Notes under the pieces: model-generated | What the model was told of the DNA's origin: nothing | The model's input: the letters and a program-made list of their open reading frames with translations, nothing else | Databases searched by the model: none | In this document: piece by piece, positions 33,269 through 44,781 of the stretch | How the letters are laid out: the number at the start of each line of letters is the position of its first letter | How positions within the stretch are numbered: the first letter of the stretch is position 1 | Position numbers and translations under genes: made by a program | DNA from: Bifiguratus adelaidae | Lineage: Eukaryota > Mucoromycota > Endogonomycetes > Endogonales | Direction of reading: 5' to 3' | Assembly (NCBI GenBank): GCA_002261195.1 | Contig: MVBO01000119.1 | Span: 1 to 45,541, forward strand | Length of the DNA stretch: 45,541 nucleotides

Positions 33269-34312
33269 CTACTCAACGTCCGTTAGATCCTCGACGGCCT
33301 CTAAGTCCTCATCTGGCGTTGACATTGACTTGTTCTTGCGGGCGTGAGATCCAAGTTGCTTTTCCCATTCCTTCTTGACATGCTTGTAAATCATCATAGT
33401 GACTCGGGCATCTTCTACTGAGCTATGCTTGCCAGATTGAACGTCCAGACCGAGTAACTCCTTGGCTAACTTTTTGAGACCAGGTGTACGACCACCCACA
33501 AGCTTTCTGAATGGTTTGTAACGTGACGTGTCTCGAATATCTCGCTTGGGATGCTCCATCAAGAGAGCCTTGAAATCGTTACGAATAGCATGTCCAACAA
33601 TGATCCGACCCTTGAGTATCTTTGCCACTTCCTTTTGTATTTCGCTAAAGTGAGGAGCTTTCACGTTATGTCAGCATGCGGGAGGAGGATATTGGTCGGC
33701 GTGCATGCATGTACTTACCATCCTTGATATGCTTGGGCTCGATACCACTCACAAATGTACGATAATCTGTCACCTTCTCCATGGGCTTGACATAACGATC
33801 CAACAGACAGGCACCATGGAAATTGACAATGCTCACACGTGCTAGGGCAGAATCCTTGCCTTCTGGTCCGACACCCACCATTTCACAATCGATGGCCACA
33901 TACTTGCCGAGTCTAGTATTCTCCGTCAATAAAGCATGCCGAAGTATCTCAAGATACTTACTTTGCTTTCCGGCCATCATTATTATCCATCTCTTTTAGT
34001 ACCTGTTTATTGTCTGCGCCAATCTCGCCATAAGCCGCCTTGATATCCTTTTCATTCACATCGTCAAACCACACGTCCTTGACGTTGACACTATCGATAC
34101 CGCGTGAGCTCTTGAGCTTGTGATGCACGATATACACCGCAGGCACCTACTCCTTGGACTTTTTACTGTCTGTTTCTTCTTTGGTATCCTCTAGTTTCCG
34201 TTTCTTGCTGTTCACTTTGGGTGTTATCCCCAATTGCTATAGATCGGTCAGTCAATGTGAGCATTAAAAGCGCATTCGCCACCTTTTGCAGTTTTCTCCA
34301 GTTGGAAGACAT
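33269..34312 (-). CDS. REX4: RNA exonuclease REX4
   Basis: DEDDh 3'-5' exonuclease of the REXO4 family, acting in the nucleolus in pre-rRNA processing. Exons (minus): 34283-34312, 34151-34236, 33962-34090, 33719-33912, 33269-33657 (275 aa). Seen: N-terminal [10 protein letters not shown] and a lysine-rich nuclear signal ([13 protein letters not shown]), the family's VWFDDV motif, Exo[13 protein letters not shown], Exo[13 protein letters not shown], and Exo[19 protein letters not shown] with the His of the DEDDh class. A TAG that would interrupt the frame after KSKE lies inside a 60-nt intron (34091-34150). Neighbouring UTP18, NAF1 and RPL10 share the ribosome-biogenesis theme. Confidence 0.95.
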
Positions 34313-34354
34313 CAAAAAGAACAATTCACGGTGGCTTAGCCAACTGCTCTCTTA

Positions 34355-36185
34355 ATGTCTGAAGCTGATTTGGAGGCATTGGTGTTTGGGAGGGGGCGAA
34401 GAGAGGCAGAGGAGGGCTCTGAGGATGGGTTTGAACGAGACTTGATCGTTGAGGACGAGAGTGATGTAGGAGAGCCTGAAGGTCCATTGGACGATGTAAG
34501 TTTTTGGGTGTGCAATGCAACACGACAGCTTAAACGGTCTTGTAGTTCTTCTTTCTTGACTCTGGTCCGGGAGGTTTGGCGGTAGATGGCAAGAAGGACG
34601 ACAAAGTATCCAAAAACGAGGAAGACGAGGAGGAAGAGAGCGACGTAGGCGAAGAAGAGAGCACATCCTCAGGTAGCGAAGACGAGTCAGAAGCGGAAAG
34701 CGAAAACGCCAAGGGCATGGACTTTGGGTATGGTCGGCCTCCTGCATGGCAAGATCCAGATGACGCCACTACACAAGTATCGATTGCATCGGTCAAGAGA
34801 TCCCGGAAACTGAGAGAGACCGAGGAAGAGGATGTCATTAGCGGATTGGAATACGAGCGGCGGTTACGCGAACAGTAAGTGCTTCTACTGGCCCTGGATA
34901 CTGTAGGACAGATAATTTAGATACATGGCTAGACACAAACGACTTAATCCCACACCTAAATGGGCCACGTTACCGTCCCAACTCAAGAAGCGCAAAGTGA
35001 CACGATACAGCGATGCTGATAGCGATTATTCGGATGAAGAACCCATTGTGGATACAGATGACATGCTCTTGTCCACTGAGAGTATACTTCAGGACAGAAA
35101 ACAAGTCTTGGCCTTGCCTAGCGATCGTCTGGATGTGACTCGTGTGAAGAATGCCAATCAAAGCAGCGTACATCAGGTAGGCATGACTTGTGAAGAGCAT
35201 GGAGAATCATTCTGACATGACCTCAGTCTGTTGTAACGTCCGTGTCGTGGCATCCTAGTGGCAATGTACTCATGACTTCGGGTCTTGACAAGACAATGAA
35301 ATTGTTCCAGGTACATGAGTGCAAGCCTATCCCATGCTTTCTGCTCACGGCAAGCATTAGATTGATGGCAGAGTGAATCCAAAAATCCAATCTGTACTCT
35401 ACAAGGACATGCCAATCCACAAGAGTTGCTTCCACCCCACAGGATCCGCCGTGATCTCTACCGGTCGACGCAAATATTACTATATTTTCGATGTCGAGTC
35501 TGGAAGAGTCCAAAAATGCTCGGGTATACGTGGACGAGACACCGACAAGTCTCTCGAGAATTTTAGTGTCAGTCCTTGTGGACGTTACATGGCTTTCCTA
35601 GGACGGGACGGTTATATCGTCCTCGTGAGCTATGAGACGAGACAATGGATTGCCAATCTCAAGATGAACGGCAGCGTGCGCAGCGTCGATTGGTCCGAGG
35701 ACGGCGAGAAGCTGTATAGCGTAGGAGGAGACGCCGAAGTGTACGAATGGGATATTGGCACCAGGGCTTGTGTGGCCCGATGGCCCGACTTCGGTGGGTT
35801 CAAACCCACTGCGATTGCGCGAGGCAAAGGCGGCCATGATTACGCAGCCATTGGTTCTCGTTCAGGCATTGTCAATCTCTACAGCTCGCCTACTTCCGAT
35901 ACACCTAAACCGACCAAAGTGATCATGAACCTCACCACCTCCATTCACGACCTCACATTTAATCACGATTCCAGCATTCTCGCACTCGCATCGCGTGCCA
36001 AGAAAGATCAACTTCGCCTCCTCCACGTTCCTTCACGTTCCGTGTTCAGCAACTGGCCAACACAAGGCACACCTCTCTCCTTTGTCAACTGCTTAGCATT
36101 CTCACCGTACAGTGGATACTTGAGTATCGGCAATGACAAGGGCAAAGTGTTATTGTACAGATTGAATCATTATCCTAGAGCATAA
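34355..36185 (+). CDS. UTP18: U3 snoRNP / SSU processome WD40 protein UTP18
   Basis: Component of the small-subunit processome in the nucleolus. Exons 34355-34495, 34546-34874, 34921-35176, 35227-35310, 35361-36185 (544 aa). The N-terminal third is strongly acidic (Asp/Glu/Ser), including DPDDATTQVSI; UTP18 uses this region to recruit the Mtr4 helicase through an arch-interacting motif in some species. RRLREQYMARHKRLNPTPKWA is the family's linker, followed by WD40 blades (SVSWHPSGNVLMTSGLDKT, SCFHPTGSAVISTGRRKYYY, SPCGRYMAFLGRDGYI, SVDWSEDGEKLYSVGGDAEV, INK-like FSPYSGYLSIGNDKG). Its start is 42 nt from the REX4 start on the other strand, so the two ribosome-biogenesis genes share a promoter; the stop is 21 nt from the NAF1 stop. 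Confidence 0.95.
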
Positions 36186-36206
36186 AGCGCTATAGATATG
36201 TGCCAT

Positions 36207-37908
36207 CTATTGTGGATATCCTTGATATCGATTGCCTCTACCACGTCCTCGGCCTGTCCATGGTTGCTGGTATTGCTGCTGACCGTTGGGCATATGTAGA
36301 GGGGGCGGGCCACCCTGGAAAAGCGAAATAGCAGGATAGCTTTGCTGTTGAACGTGCGAGGAAGGGTTTTGTTGGGGTGGATACGGCTGGCGGTGCTCAT
36401 AAGGATGAGGCTGCGCGTAAGATTGGGATGGTGCATAAGTTTGCTGGGAGAGGGTATGTTGTACCGCCTGAATTAGGGACGGAATGTCTGTTGGCATAGT
36501 GTATGTAGGTGGTTGTAGTTGTTGCGGTTGTTGTGGATAGTTGTAGGGTGCATATTGTGGTTGCTGTTGATGCGAGGGCCAATGAGAGGTGTATGGAGTT
36601 TGGTTTTGAGCGGGACTTGCTTGATACGCTTGGTGAGGGGCGGTCGTTGCGTGAGAGTTTGAAGAGGAATAGTATGCAGAATGATGCGGTTGAGGCCGTT
36701 GCTGCGGCTGTTGAGTTTGCGGCGGTGGATTTGGCTGTGCCTGACGATCAGGGCGCGGCAAAATGGTATAGTCTCCAAAGCCGTTAGTCCCCGCATTGTC
36801 CCTAAGAATGTAACTTGAGCCTCTCTCATGCAATGTCCACTTTTCCGACCTACGCTTGCGGATCCCGCTTTGCCTTCTTTCTCTTGGCTTGCTTGATCCC
36901 GCGCTTGTGCTCGGCCTCCTTTTCATCATCCGAAAACTCCATCTCGTCTTCGCCAACCTCCTCATCATATACGTTGCTAGCATCACTGCCTTTGACGTCC
37001 AATGTCCGCGTCTGTGTGAACTTTGTATACTCTGGGACATAATAGATCGGCGCCCCGACGATTGCTCTTGTGTTGTCAATCTCACTTGCATCATTGTACC
37101 GGACGGAATACATGGGCCGCCTCACCGGTCCAAAGGTTTCAAACACCTAGACAAGATGAGCGCCTGATTCGGCATATGAAACCTTACAAGGAGACCTACC
37201 TCTCCCATGACTTCACGGTCACTGTAAACGAAAACACTACCTGAATCCAAGACCTGCACTTCGCCATCCAGTAATCCTTGTACTACAATCACGTTCTCAA
37301 CTACCGAATAGATGGCGCCAGCATGGACAAGCGGAGCGTCAGGCGCAATCGAGATTTGAGGCTTAACGATTTCGATCTGGTCAATCTCATGTTGGCTTCG
37401 AATTGGTCCACTTGGTGCACCACCCTCTTCGTCGTTTGAATCGTACTCATGCAGCGCCTTTTCTCGGTCTTGTGGTGATACAGGTTGGGCTTCCGAATCA
37501 TCCGAGCTGGACGAATCACTGCAAAAGAATGAGCTCAATTGTCCACAACAGAGGCAAGCTTACTTACGTGTCGCTGCTGCTTTCATCACTATCAGATTCA
37601 TTCTCGCTTGCTTCCGTATTCCTCTCGGTGCCAGAGGCGTGCTTCTCTTCCGCATCGTTTGATCCCATGGCTCCAGCAATTGCTGCATCGAGAATGCTAT
37701 CTGCATTGTCGGTTGACGTTGCTTCGCTGGCTGCCATGGGTTCCGGGATTTCAGCTGATGTATCCTCTTTGGCAGGTGCTGACGTATCGCTGCTCTCCGA
37801 CTGGACAGTCAGAGTTGCTTCCGTGGAAGCCGCTTCGGTCTTCACTTGCCCATGAGAAATCTCTGCGACCTCTTCATTTGTCGGTGCGTTCTGTTCAGAC
37901 GCGAGCAT
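36207..37908 (-). CDS. NAF1: H/ACA ribonucleoprotein assembly factor NAF1
   Basis: Chaperone that binds Cbf5 during H/ACA snoRNP assembly and is later replaced by Gar1. Exons (minus): 37568-37908, 37200-37518, 36854-37146, 36207-36801 (515 aa). The N-terminus is acidic and Ser-rich. The Gar1-like core (about residues 150-260) reads VHAGAIYSVVENVIVVQGLL, DSGSVFVYSDREVMGEVFET, FGPVRRPMYSVRY and GAPIYYVPEYTKFT, then the NAF1-specific KGSDASNVYDEEVGEDEMEFSD and a basic KRGIKQAKRKKAKR. The tail of ~190 residues is Gln/Pro/Tyr-rich and ends in a GRGRGRG box. The first in-frame ATG is at 37908. Confidence 0.95.
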
Positions 37909-38197
37909 TGTTACTCTAGTGTCGTTTGCGCTTAACAACGAAGCGTGTATGCGTCAAGTGTTTTTCAAAGCACAATGACAGCAGCTGAAAGATGAGACAG
38001 GCAAGCAAAACGTGAATTATTTTTTTCTCTGAACGAATGTAATCTCGACATTCGAACAGCCACTGTGAATGACAATAGATGTATTCTACAAGACTGTAGA
38101 ATAAAGTATGTTATCGATTAGCAAAGCAGACATTGGGGTTCACGACCAAGTGTATTTTGGATACAGTGAAACAATTACAGGTATCATGTACAACTCT

Positions 38198-39035
<838 letters not shown>

Positions 39036-39096
39036 CTAAAGATGTGGTTGTCCGGCAGTTGTCTTTGATGGCATCTAAAATCGGATAATTTCAACC

Positions 39097-39129
39097 GGAT
39101 GGATGGAAGGCTCATACTCCCATCCATCC
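39097..39129. repeat. GGATGGATGG inverted repeat
   Basis: GGATGGATGG at 39097-39106 is followed after 13 nt by its exact reverse complement CCATCCATCC at 39120-39129. A further CCATCCA lies near 39145. It sits 134 nt upstream of the RPL10 start and may be a paired protein-binding site. Confidence 0.6.
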
Positions 39130-39568
39130 ATAATGTGTTGCCACATCCATCCAAACATTCACCCGGTCATGATGCTGACGCCTATTTAACATCCGGTATC
39201 ATTCCCCACTCTTCCTTCGCGCTCGCCACCACCTGCATGCATTCGCGCCATCAACTCACCTTAACTTATAGCCTCTAAAATGGATAAAGAGAGCACCGAC
39301 CATCCACGACTGAGTATATATATGGGACCCCAAATTAATTCATTTTGCTCACTTGCTTACTAAACGCCCGCTGAGTCAGCAATTGGAATATTGGGGCGAG
39401 TTGTACTAGAGCCGAGCAGCAGACGGGTACTTGATGCGTCGGTGACATGTTGGGAGGCGATATCTAATCGACCTTGTGCAGAATATGAAAAACAGAGTCG
39501 ACACCCAATGTTCGCTCTGCAATTCATCCATCCCATAATTACTGAAGATTTGGTCGACTTGCCACTCA

Positions 39569-39575
39569 TATATAT
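39569..39575 (+). promoter_or_regulatory. TATA box of tRNA-Sec gene
   Basis: TATATAT starting exactly 30 nt before the first tRNA base. External TATA at -30 is a known feature of eukaryotic tRNA-Sec genes, whose internal A box is degenerate because of the unusual D arm. Ordinary tRNA genes in fungi do not depend on such an element. Confidence 0.65.
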
Positions 39576-39598
39576 GGTCTCTGTACCTTCCATATTTT

Positions 39599-39686
39599 GC
39601 AGAGTTGAGATTCCCTGGTGGGGGTTGCTGGCTTCAAACCAGTAGACGACGAGAGTCGTAACGGTTCGATTCCGTCTACTTCTGCG
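39599..39686 (+). tRNA. Selenocysteine tRNA (anticodon UCA)
   Basis: An 88-nt sequence folding as eukaryotic tRNA[Ser]Sec. D arm: 6-bp stem 39610-39615/39620-39625 with loop TGGT only. Anticodon arm: 6-bp stem 39626-39631/39639-39644, loop CTTCAAA, anticodon TCA at 39634-39636, reading UGA. Variable arm: 5-bp stem 39646-39650/39655-39659 with loop GAGA. T arm: only 4 bp, 39661-39664/39672-39675, loop TTCGATT. Acceptor: 39599-39607 with 39676-39685; pairing is good at the outer five pairs and then needs a bulged T (39680) and one T-T mismatch. G39686 is in the discriminator position; G73 is required in Sec tRNAs. The B box GGTTCGATTCC is perfect. A serine tRNA is excluded by the anticodon and the 6-bp D stem; a mitochondrial Trp tRNA is excluded by the long variable arm and nuclear context. 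Confidence 0.87.
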
Positions 39687-39695
39687 CCATCTCTC

Positions 39696-39703
39696 TTTTT
39701 TTT
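39696..39703 (+). terminator. RNA polymerase III terminator (T8)
   Basis: Run of eight T residues beginning 10 nt after the last tRNA base, the normal stop signal for RNA polymerase III. Supports a transcribed tRNA gene rather than a decayed copy. Confidence 0.75.
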
Positions 39704-39878
39704 GTCTCGCATTAAGTATCCCACTCAGCTTGGACCTCACTCATTCTCTCTTCTGCCGGAGAGTGATTCCCTATATAGACATTTCATTTATAAAGCAGTC
39801 TCGAATCCGAGTGATTCAGACACGTGATCCAGGAGGCTACCTTTACCTTCAAGGTGCAAAGAAAAAGGCATTCCTCTT

Positions 39879-41310
39879 ATGCCTCCTACAACGTACGCTA
39901 CGCAGTTACCTCCGGGACCACCTGTGGGACACCATCCACATATGTTACAGGAGGCCCATCCTACGTCAGACGCAGATGATCGCAATCCATATGCATCACA
40001 GTACAACCAACCCTACGTGAAGCAGCCACAAGGGAAACGAGAGGCGGCCTTTCGGGTCAACTATTATCAGCCTATGGATCCAGAATACAGTACCGATGAT
40101 CGATACATGCCACCTCCTACTGCACCAATGTATAGCGAACCTCCCTACGGAGATCCGTCCTCCCACCCACCACCGACACCATCCCATTCCAACGTTCCCA
40201 CCGTGCTACCACCTCTTCAGCAAGTTGTAGGCCCCGACCATGGGGAAATGTATCAAGATAGTTACGGCAGCATTCCTACCGGTCCGCCTATCAGAGGTTA
40301 TGATACTTACAAGAAAGAACCACAATACTATGACAGAGCAAAGCCTGGCCATTGGCCTTATTCACGCGAAGAGATGCGACACGGCCCTTGGTATCCACCG
40401 AATATGCCGCCGAGAATGGATGCACCCGTAATGGAGGCTTGGGATGAAGGTCAGGATAGTGTAGCTCGCACCAAGCAGGACTGCGCAGATCTAAAGTTTA
40501 ATGTAGAGCGCGTAGAGAGCAAGCGGGAACGCAAACACCGAGACATTGCTGATCGGATGCAACGGCTCGATCAAGAGTTTATGGAAAATCGCGAAAGGTA
40601 TACAGTCCTTTGCGTCATCTGTGACCAACATGCTTACGGTTCGAGCAGGTTATTTATTGAAAAAATGCATGCCATCCGGGAAGAGATGAGAGCAGTTCAA
40701 GAAGGTGAGGCAGATCCTGTCGTACGAATTTGGCTGATTGCTCATCATGCTCTAGGAACTCATCCTGAGTTTTGGGAACGCTTGATGGACATTCAGCAGT
40801 CACAAGAGGATATGATTTTTTCTGCGCAGCTCTTTCGAGATTACCAAATAGAACGCATCGAAACTGAATACGAACAGGAACGTGCTGCTGCGGAAGATGA
40901 TTACAAGGTATGTATGCCGATTTATCATTTCTTTCTACCGTATTGATCAAATCAGGCCGAGAAACGCGGTCTACGCGATAAAATGATTGGCGATATTGAG
41001 GAGCGACGAAGGAGGCTCAAGGAAGAAAAGGACAGCCATGATCTCAACATTGACGTGATTGCTGATTCGAACGGAAGGCTAAATCGAAACTTGAGAAAGC
41101 GTGGCATGGAGTCGACCGAAACCAAGACAAACAAGCGCAAACAGGTGCAAGGACCAGCGTTCGTCATGACTTTGAAGGAAGAGGATATCATCATGGATCT
41201 TGCAGCAATTCGGAAGGTAATGCCTCCAAGGAATGTTGTAAATGGCATGCTCAAACTCGGCAATTTAGGGATACACGTCATCAAAGAAGGCGCGTGCAGC
41301 CAAACGATAG
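39879..41310 (+). CDS. Sds3-like subunit of the Sin3/Rpd3 histone deacetylase complex
   Basis: Likely chromatin corepressor subunit in the nucleus. Exons 39879-40597, 40649-40704, 40756-40907, 40956-41216, 41269-41310 (409 aa). The first ~190 residues are Pro/Tyr-rich and disordered. Then comes the Sds3/BRMS1 coiled coil: ADLKFNVERVESKRERKHRD, IADRMQRLDQEFMENRERLF, GTHPEFWERLMDIQQSQEDM, YQIERIETEYEQERAAAEDD and RLRDKMIGDIEERRRRLKEE. The last conserved block is GPAFVMTLKEEDIIMDLAAI, followed after the final intron by a short basic tail. Reading through that intron would give a longer, non-conserved Cys-rich tail, so splicing is preferred. Confidence 0.82.
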
Positions 41311-41467
41311 CCTACGTCGACCTGTGTCATAACATCCCGCCACCGAGGCCTAGATGTCTGTCATGTCGATTGAAATGTATGCTATCTTCACGTTGGCCCG
41401 GAGGAATGTGTATATAGCCCTTTACATTACTCGCGAAATACAGTGTTGTTTTTGCATCTAAGTTACT

Positions 41468-42070
41468 CTAGTGCCTACCCGTAGATCCGAAGCCATTTGA
41501 GCCTCGTTCGGTGGCAGGGAGGTCCTAGACGGAAAATTAATCATCTGACGTATACGCGCACATTCTCAATCCTGCTTACCTGTACTTCAACGACCTCGGG
41601 GGTGAAGATGCGTTCCAAGATCAACTGAGCCACGCGTTCACCTTTGGTCACTATAGAGGGGTCAATCAATCATTTGCTCCATGGCCGACCGTATACTACA
41701 TCGCACTCACCCTCATAGTCTTTTGATCCGTGATTAAACATGACGACGCCAACGGGGCCGCGATAATCTTCATCAATCACACCCGCCGCGACATCCAAGT
41801 GGTGCTTGGTCGCCAAACCACTACGGCCGGCGACACGGCCATAGGTGCCCGGTGGTACCGCAATAGAGATGCCGGTAGGCACAATGAGTTTACCGTGAGC
41901 TGGAATCACACAATCTTCCGAACTAGGTGGAGTCAGACGCGTCACCGAAGACTGGCATGAGCTTACCTATAGAGATCATACCCGGCGGCATGACTTGAAC
42001 CACGTGTTGGTAGGGTAGCCTTGGGAGAAAGTTTTTGAACGAGCAGTTGAGTTGCCATTCCGCCTGACAT
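41468..42070 (-). CDS. DUT1: Deoxyuridine 5'-triphosphate nucleotidohydrolase (dUTPase)
   Basis: Homotrimeric enzyme hydrolysing dUTP to dUMP and pyrophosphate, keeping uracil out of DNA. Exons (minus): 41967-42070, 41711-41922, 41580-41650, 41468-41524 (147 aa). All five motifs are visible: 1 AAGYDLYS, 2 [10 protein letters not shown], 3 [13 protein letters not shown] with the catalytic Asp, 4 [11 protein letters not shown], 5 [11 protein letters not shown] (P-loop-like lid over the triphosphate). Length equals that of nuclear fungal enzymes and there is no presequence. Converges on the Sds3-like gene; 157 nt separate the stops. Confidence 0.97.
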
Positions 42071-42231
42071 GGTGTGTTGTAAACGTGTAGAAGAAATAAG
42101 GCGAAAGGACGCGCGATTTAACGCGAACATTTAGACGCTCTTCCAATTTATAAAAAGCGCGATTTAGGCAAAATGAGGCTCCGAGAGGGTGTTAGACTCT
42201 CTGATAAATGTTGAATTATGGTACATGACAT

Positions 42232-43423
42232 TCAATATCCCCAATCGTTTTGTTCTCCTCGGCTACTATCTACTTCTTCTTTCAATTGCATCTGTACGTA
42301 GGCTAGCTTGTCCAGCAAAGTTTTCATACCCATGCTCACAACGTCTTCCGGCGGTATGGAGCCAACGGTCTGTGAGTGGTTTGGTCAACTATCGGCTTGA
42401 TATGATCTGCCTTGGTTGAAGAAACTTACCTCTGTCTCAAAGTAAAAGCGGTCCGGCTTAGCATTGTAGTCGAAAGCTAACAAAGCATCGAGATGAGTAT
42501 GCTGTTGGAATCGACAGATTTATAAAACTTACGAGCATTGGGATCTGGGGGAGCTTCTTGGCTTGCATTCTTGCTGAGAGGCCTGAAATCGTGAATGAGC
42601 ATCCGCTACAATTGTAACAGCATTTTTAAGCTTACCATTCCTTTTCAACGGATTCCTCTATCCAATAATGAGTGTGTCGCAATTTGTTGTGGGGGTCGTA
42701 CTCAAAGGCGATCGCCGACACGGGACTCCATTTTGCGTGTTCCTTGGCAACACCCTTCTTGGCTATACACTTGAGCTTCAGTTCATGGCCTTTTCGCAAT
42801 TTGCAGATGAGGATGCCGGGATCATTCTTGTCGGCCAGTACGGGTTGGAACTGAGGGTTGGATGATACGAGATCTCGGGAAGACACGTCTTTTGTGCGAT
42901 CGTCTGTACATTTCACATGGAGTGTCAGCTCTACGCTGCAATCTTGACAATACTGTGAGCATGTGCAATCCTGTAGCGTATAGATTAGCATCCGGAGCCG
43001 AGAGGATGAAACGCTCTACTCACTCTTGTATACTTTATCTTTTCCACTTCTGCACTGTCGATGGGGATCATACCCAGTCGGTGCGCTATAAATTCGTCCG
43101 CCAAAACGGTTGTGTTTGTCTCGATCTCTACCATGTCGATCGCTACGATGCACAATTGAGTCACGATTTTGAGGACGCGCATCCAAAGGAAAGCCTACCC
43201 ATCGTCGGCACTTCGGCAATCATGACTCGCCGTAGTGAGTTTGCCACACTTGCATGGCGTGAGTTTTTCAGGACAAGTGTACGAGCCGCGATTGGCCTCA
43301 TTTCACCTCTGCTTACCTCAGATCTGTGTCCGAAAGCGCAAAGCCAATCTTGTCCTTCTTGAGTTCCTGAATGCTAATGTTGGGACCACCCAAAGGTCCA
43401 TAAGAACCATTAACTTGAGCCAT
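42232..43423 (-). CDS. RPB3: DNA-directed RNA polymerase II subunit RPB3
   Basis: Alpha-like assembly subunit of RNA polymerase II, pairing with RPB11. Exons (minus): 43317-43423, 43199-43248, 43024-43142, 42636-42970, 42533-42582, 42430-42476, 42232-42369 (281 aa). Seen: [20 protein letters not shown], the alpha motif [34 protein letters not shown], the zinc-binding loop [17 protein letters not shown] (Cys ligands), [17 protein letters not shown] and [15 protein letters not shown], ending in a short acidic tail. Seven small exons, all joins in phase. Stop lies 161 nt beyond the dUTPase start on the same strand. Confidence 0.97.
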
Positions 43424-43515
43424 GGTAAAAAAAAGCGAGACAAATGGGGTCAATGGACAGAGAGAACCTTGCTCTAGCCCAATTGTGCACGGTGGCCCAC
43501 CTAAAATTTCACACT

Positions 43516-44781
43516 TTATGGAATTGCTTCTTGGTCTGCTTCTTTTGATGTCTTTTGGAATTCTCGCTTGACTTCTTCAAGAATGGACTTATCCTCTATC
43601 ACTCTAGCTCCAGTGAGTGCCATGCATTTGGCTGCCACCTTGCATCGTTCATGTGCCTTTGATGTCTTGGCTGCCAGTGCAAATGCTGGTGTGTGAAGGA
43701 CAGCAACTGTATCAATGGCAAATGTAGGATGGAGACCCGGTCGAACATAGCTGACGTTACCATAGTCGGTGGAAATGGTAATCAATGCGCTTTGCTCTGC
43801 ACGGGGAGGGTATGTGATGTGATTGCGCTCCATGAAACTCTGGAATAGATGGCCAAGGACCGAATTCGATACAATGTCCAGTGCCGGTTCTCGGTAGCAG
43901 ATATCGACAGTGCATCCGGTGGCTGTCGCAGCCGCATGAAAAATGTTGTCAACTTTACCGCGGAGAACAGTCAATTCGGCTTTGGAAGGAGCACGAATGC
44001 CGAATTGGCCAGAGGTTTTGTCCGGAATGATGTTGTAAGCTTCACCGCCTTTTGTGATAATGCCCTGCATCCGATGTGTGGGTGGCGTCTGCTGTCTCAG
44101 CATAGCGATGCTGTTGAATGCAATCAGCATGGCATCCAAAGCATTCTTGCCCTGCCAGGGTGCGGTGGATGCGTGCGACGCCTTGCCATGAAAGTCGACA
44201 AATATCTCCTGCACAGCAAGGAATTGTGGATACACTGCATCGACATTGGCTCCATGCAGCATCATGCAAATGTCCACGTCCTGAAAACCTCCCTTTTTGA
44301 TAATATGCTTTTTGCCGCCCCCACTCTCTTCTGCCGGAGTACCAAACAGAACAATGCGACCGCTGATCTGATGTCTTTGCAATACCGCGCGCAACCCTAT
44401 AGCTGATGCTATACCTGATATCGCAATGAGATTGTGTCCGCAAGCATGACCTAGGACAAAGATCAAAATTTGTCTGGCCAATACTCATGGCGCGTCCTGC
44501 GTACCAAGGCCTGGTAAAGCATCGTATTCACTACAATATCCCACACTTGGCCCACCAGAACCATGCTCAAACTCAGCAACGAATGCTGTCTCTAAACCAA
44601 ATGCATGTTTCGTCACCTTGAAACCTTGCTGTTCTAGATACGCCGTGAGAAGATCATGCGCGTAGTGTTCTTGAAAGGCTTCCTCAGGATGACTATGTAA
44701 TTCTTGGGAAAGTTTCCATATATCATCAGAGATCTCTTGTATCGCCTCCTCTGTAGTTTGACTGTAATCCTTGCCGTCCAT
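43516..44781 (-). CDS. M20-family amidohydrolase (PM20D2/aminoacylase-1-like 2)
   Basis: Zinc-dependent peptidase/amidohydrolase. Exons (minus): 44505-44781 and 43516-44450 (403 aa), phase-1 join inside the GlyHis of the metal motif. Seen: EYDALPGLGHACGHNLIA (first metal His and the following Asp/His region), LFGTPAEESGGGKKH (catalytic Glu pair), MMLHGAN, the dimerisation-domain motif KASHASTAPWQGKNALDAML, and RMQGIITKGGEAYNIIPD. This pattern is that of the M20D amidohydrolases, which include bacterial AbgB-like enzymes and animal PM20D2, a dipeptidase that removes aberrant beta-alanyl-lysine dipeptides. No targeting signal is clear. Substrate specificity is not readable from sequence. Confidence 0.9.

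Noticed and set aside
34091-34150. Apparent premature TAG in REX4.
   Set aside because: A 60-nt intron with good donor, CTCAC branch site and acceptor removes it and restores the family VWFDDV region in phase.
41217-41417. Longer Cys-rich C-terminus of the Sds3-like protein by reading through the last intron.
   Set aside because: Clean donor and acceptor, and the family ends shortly after the DLAAI motif.
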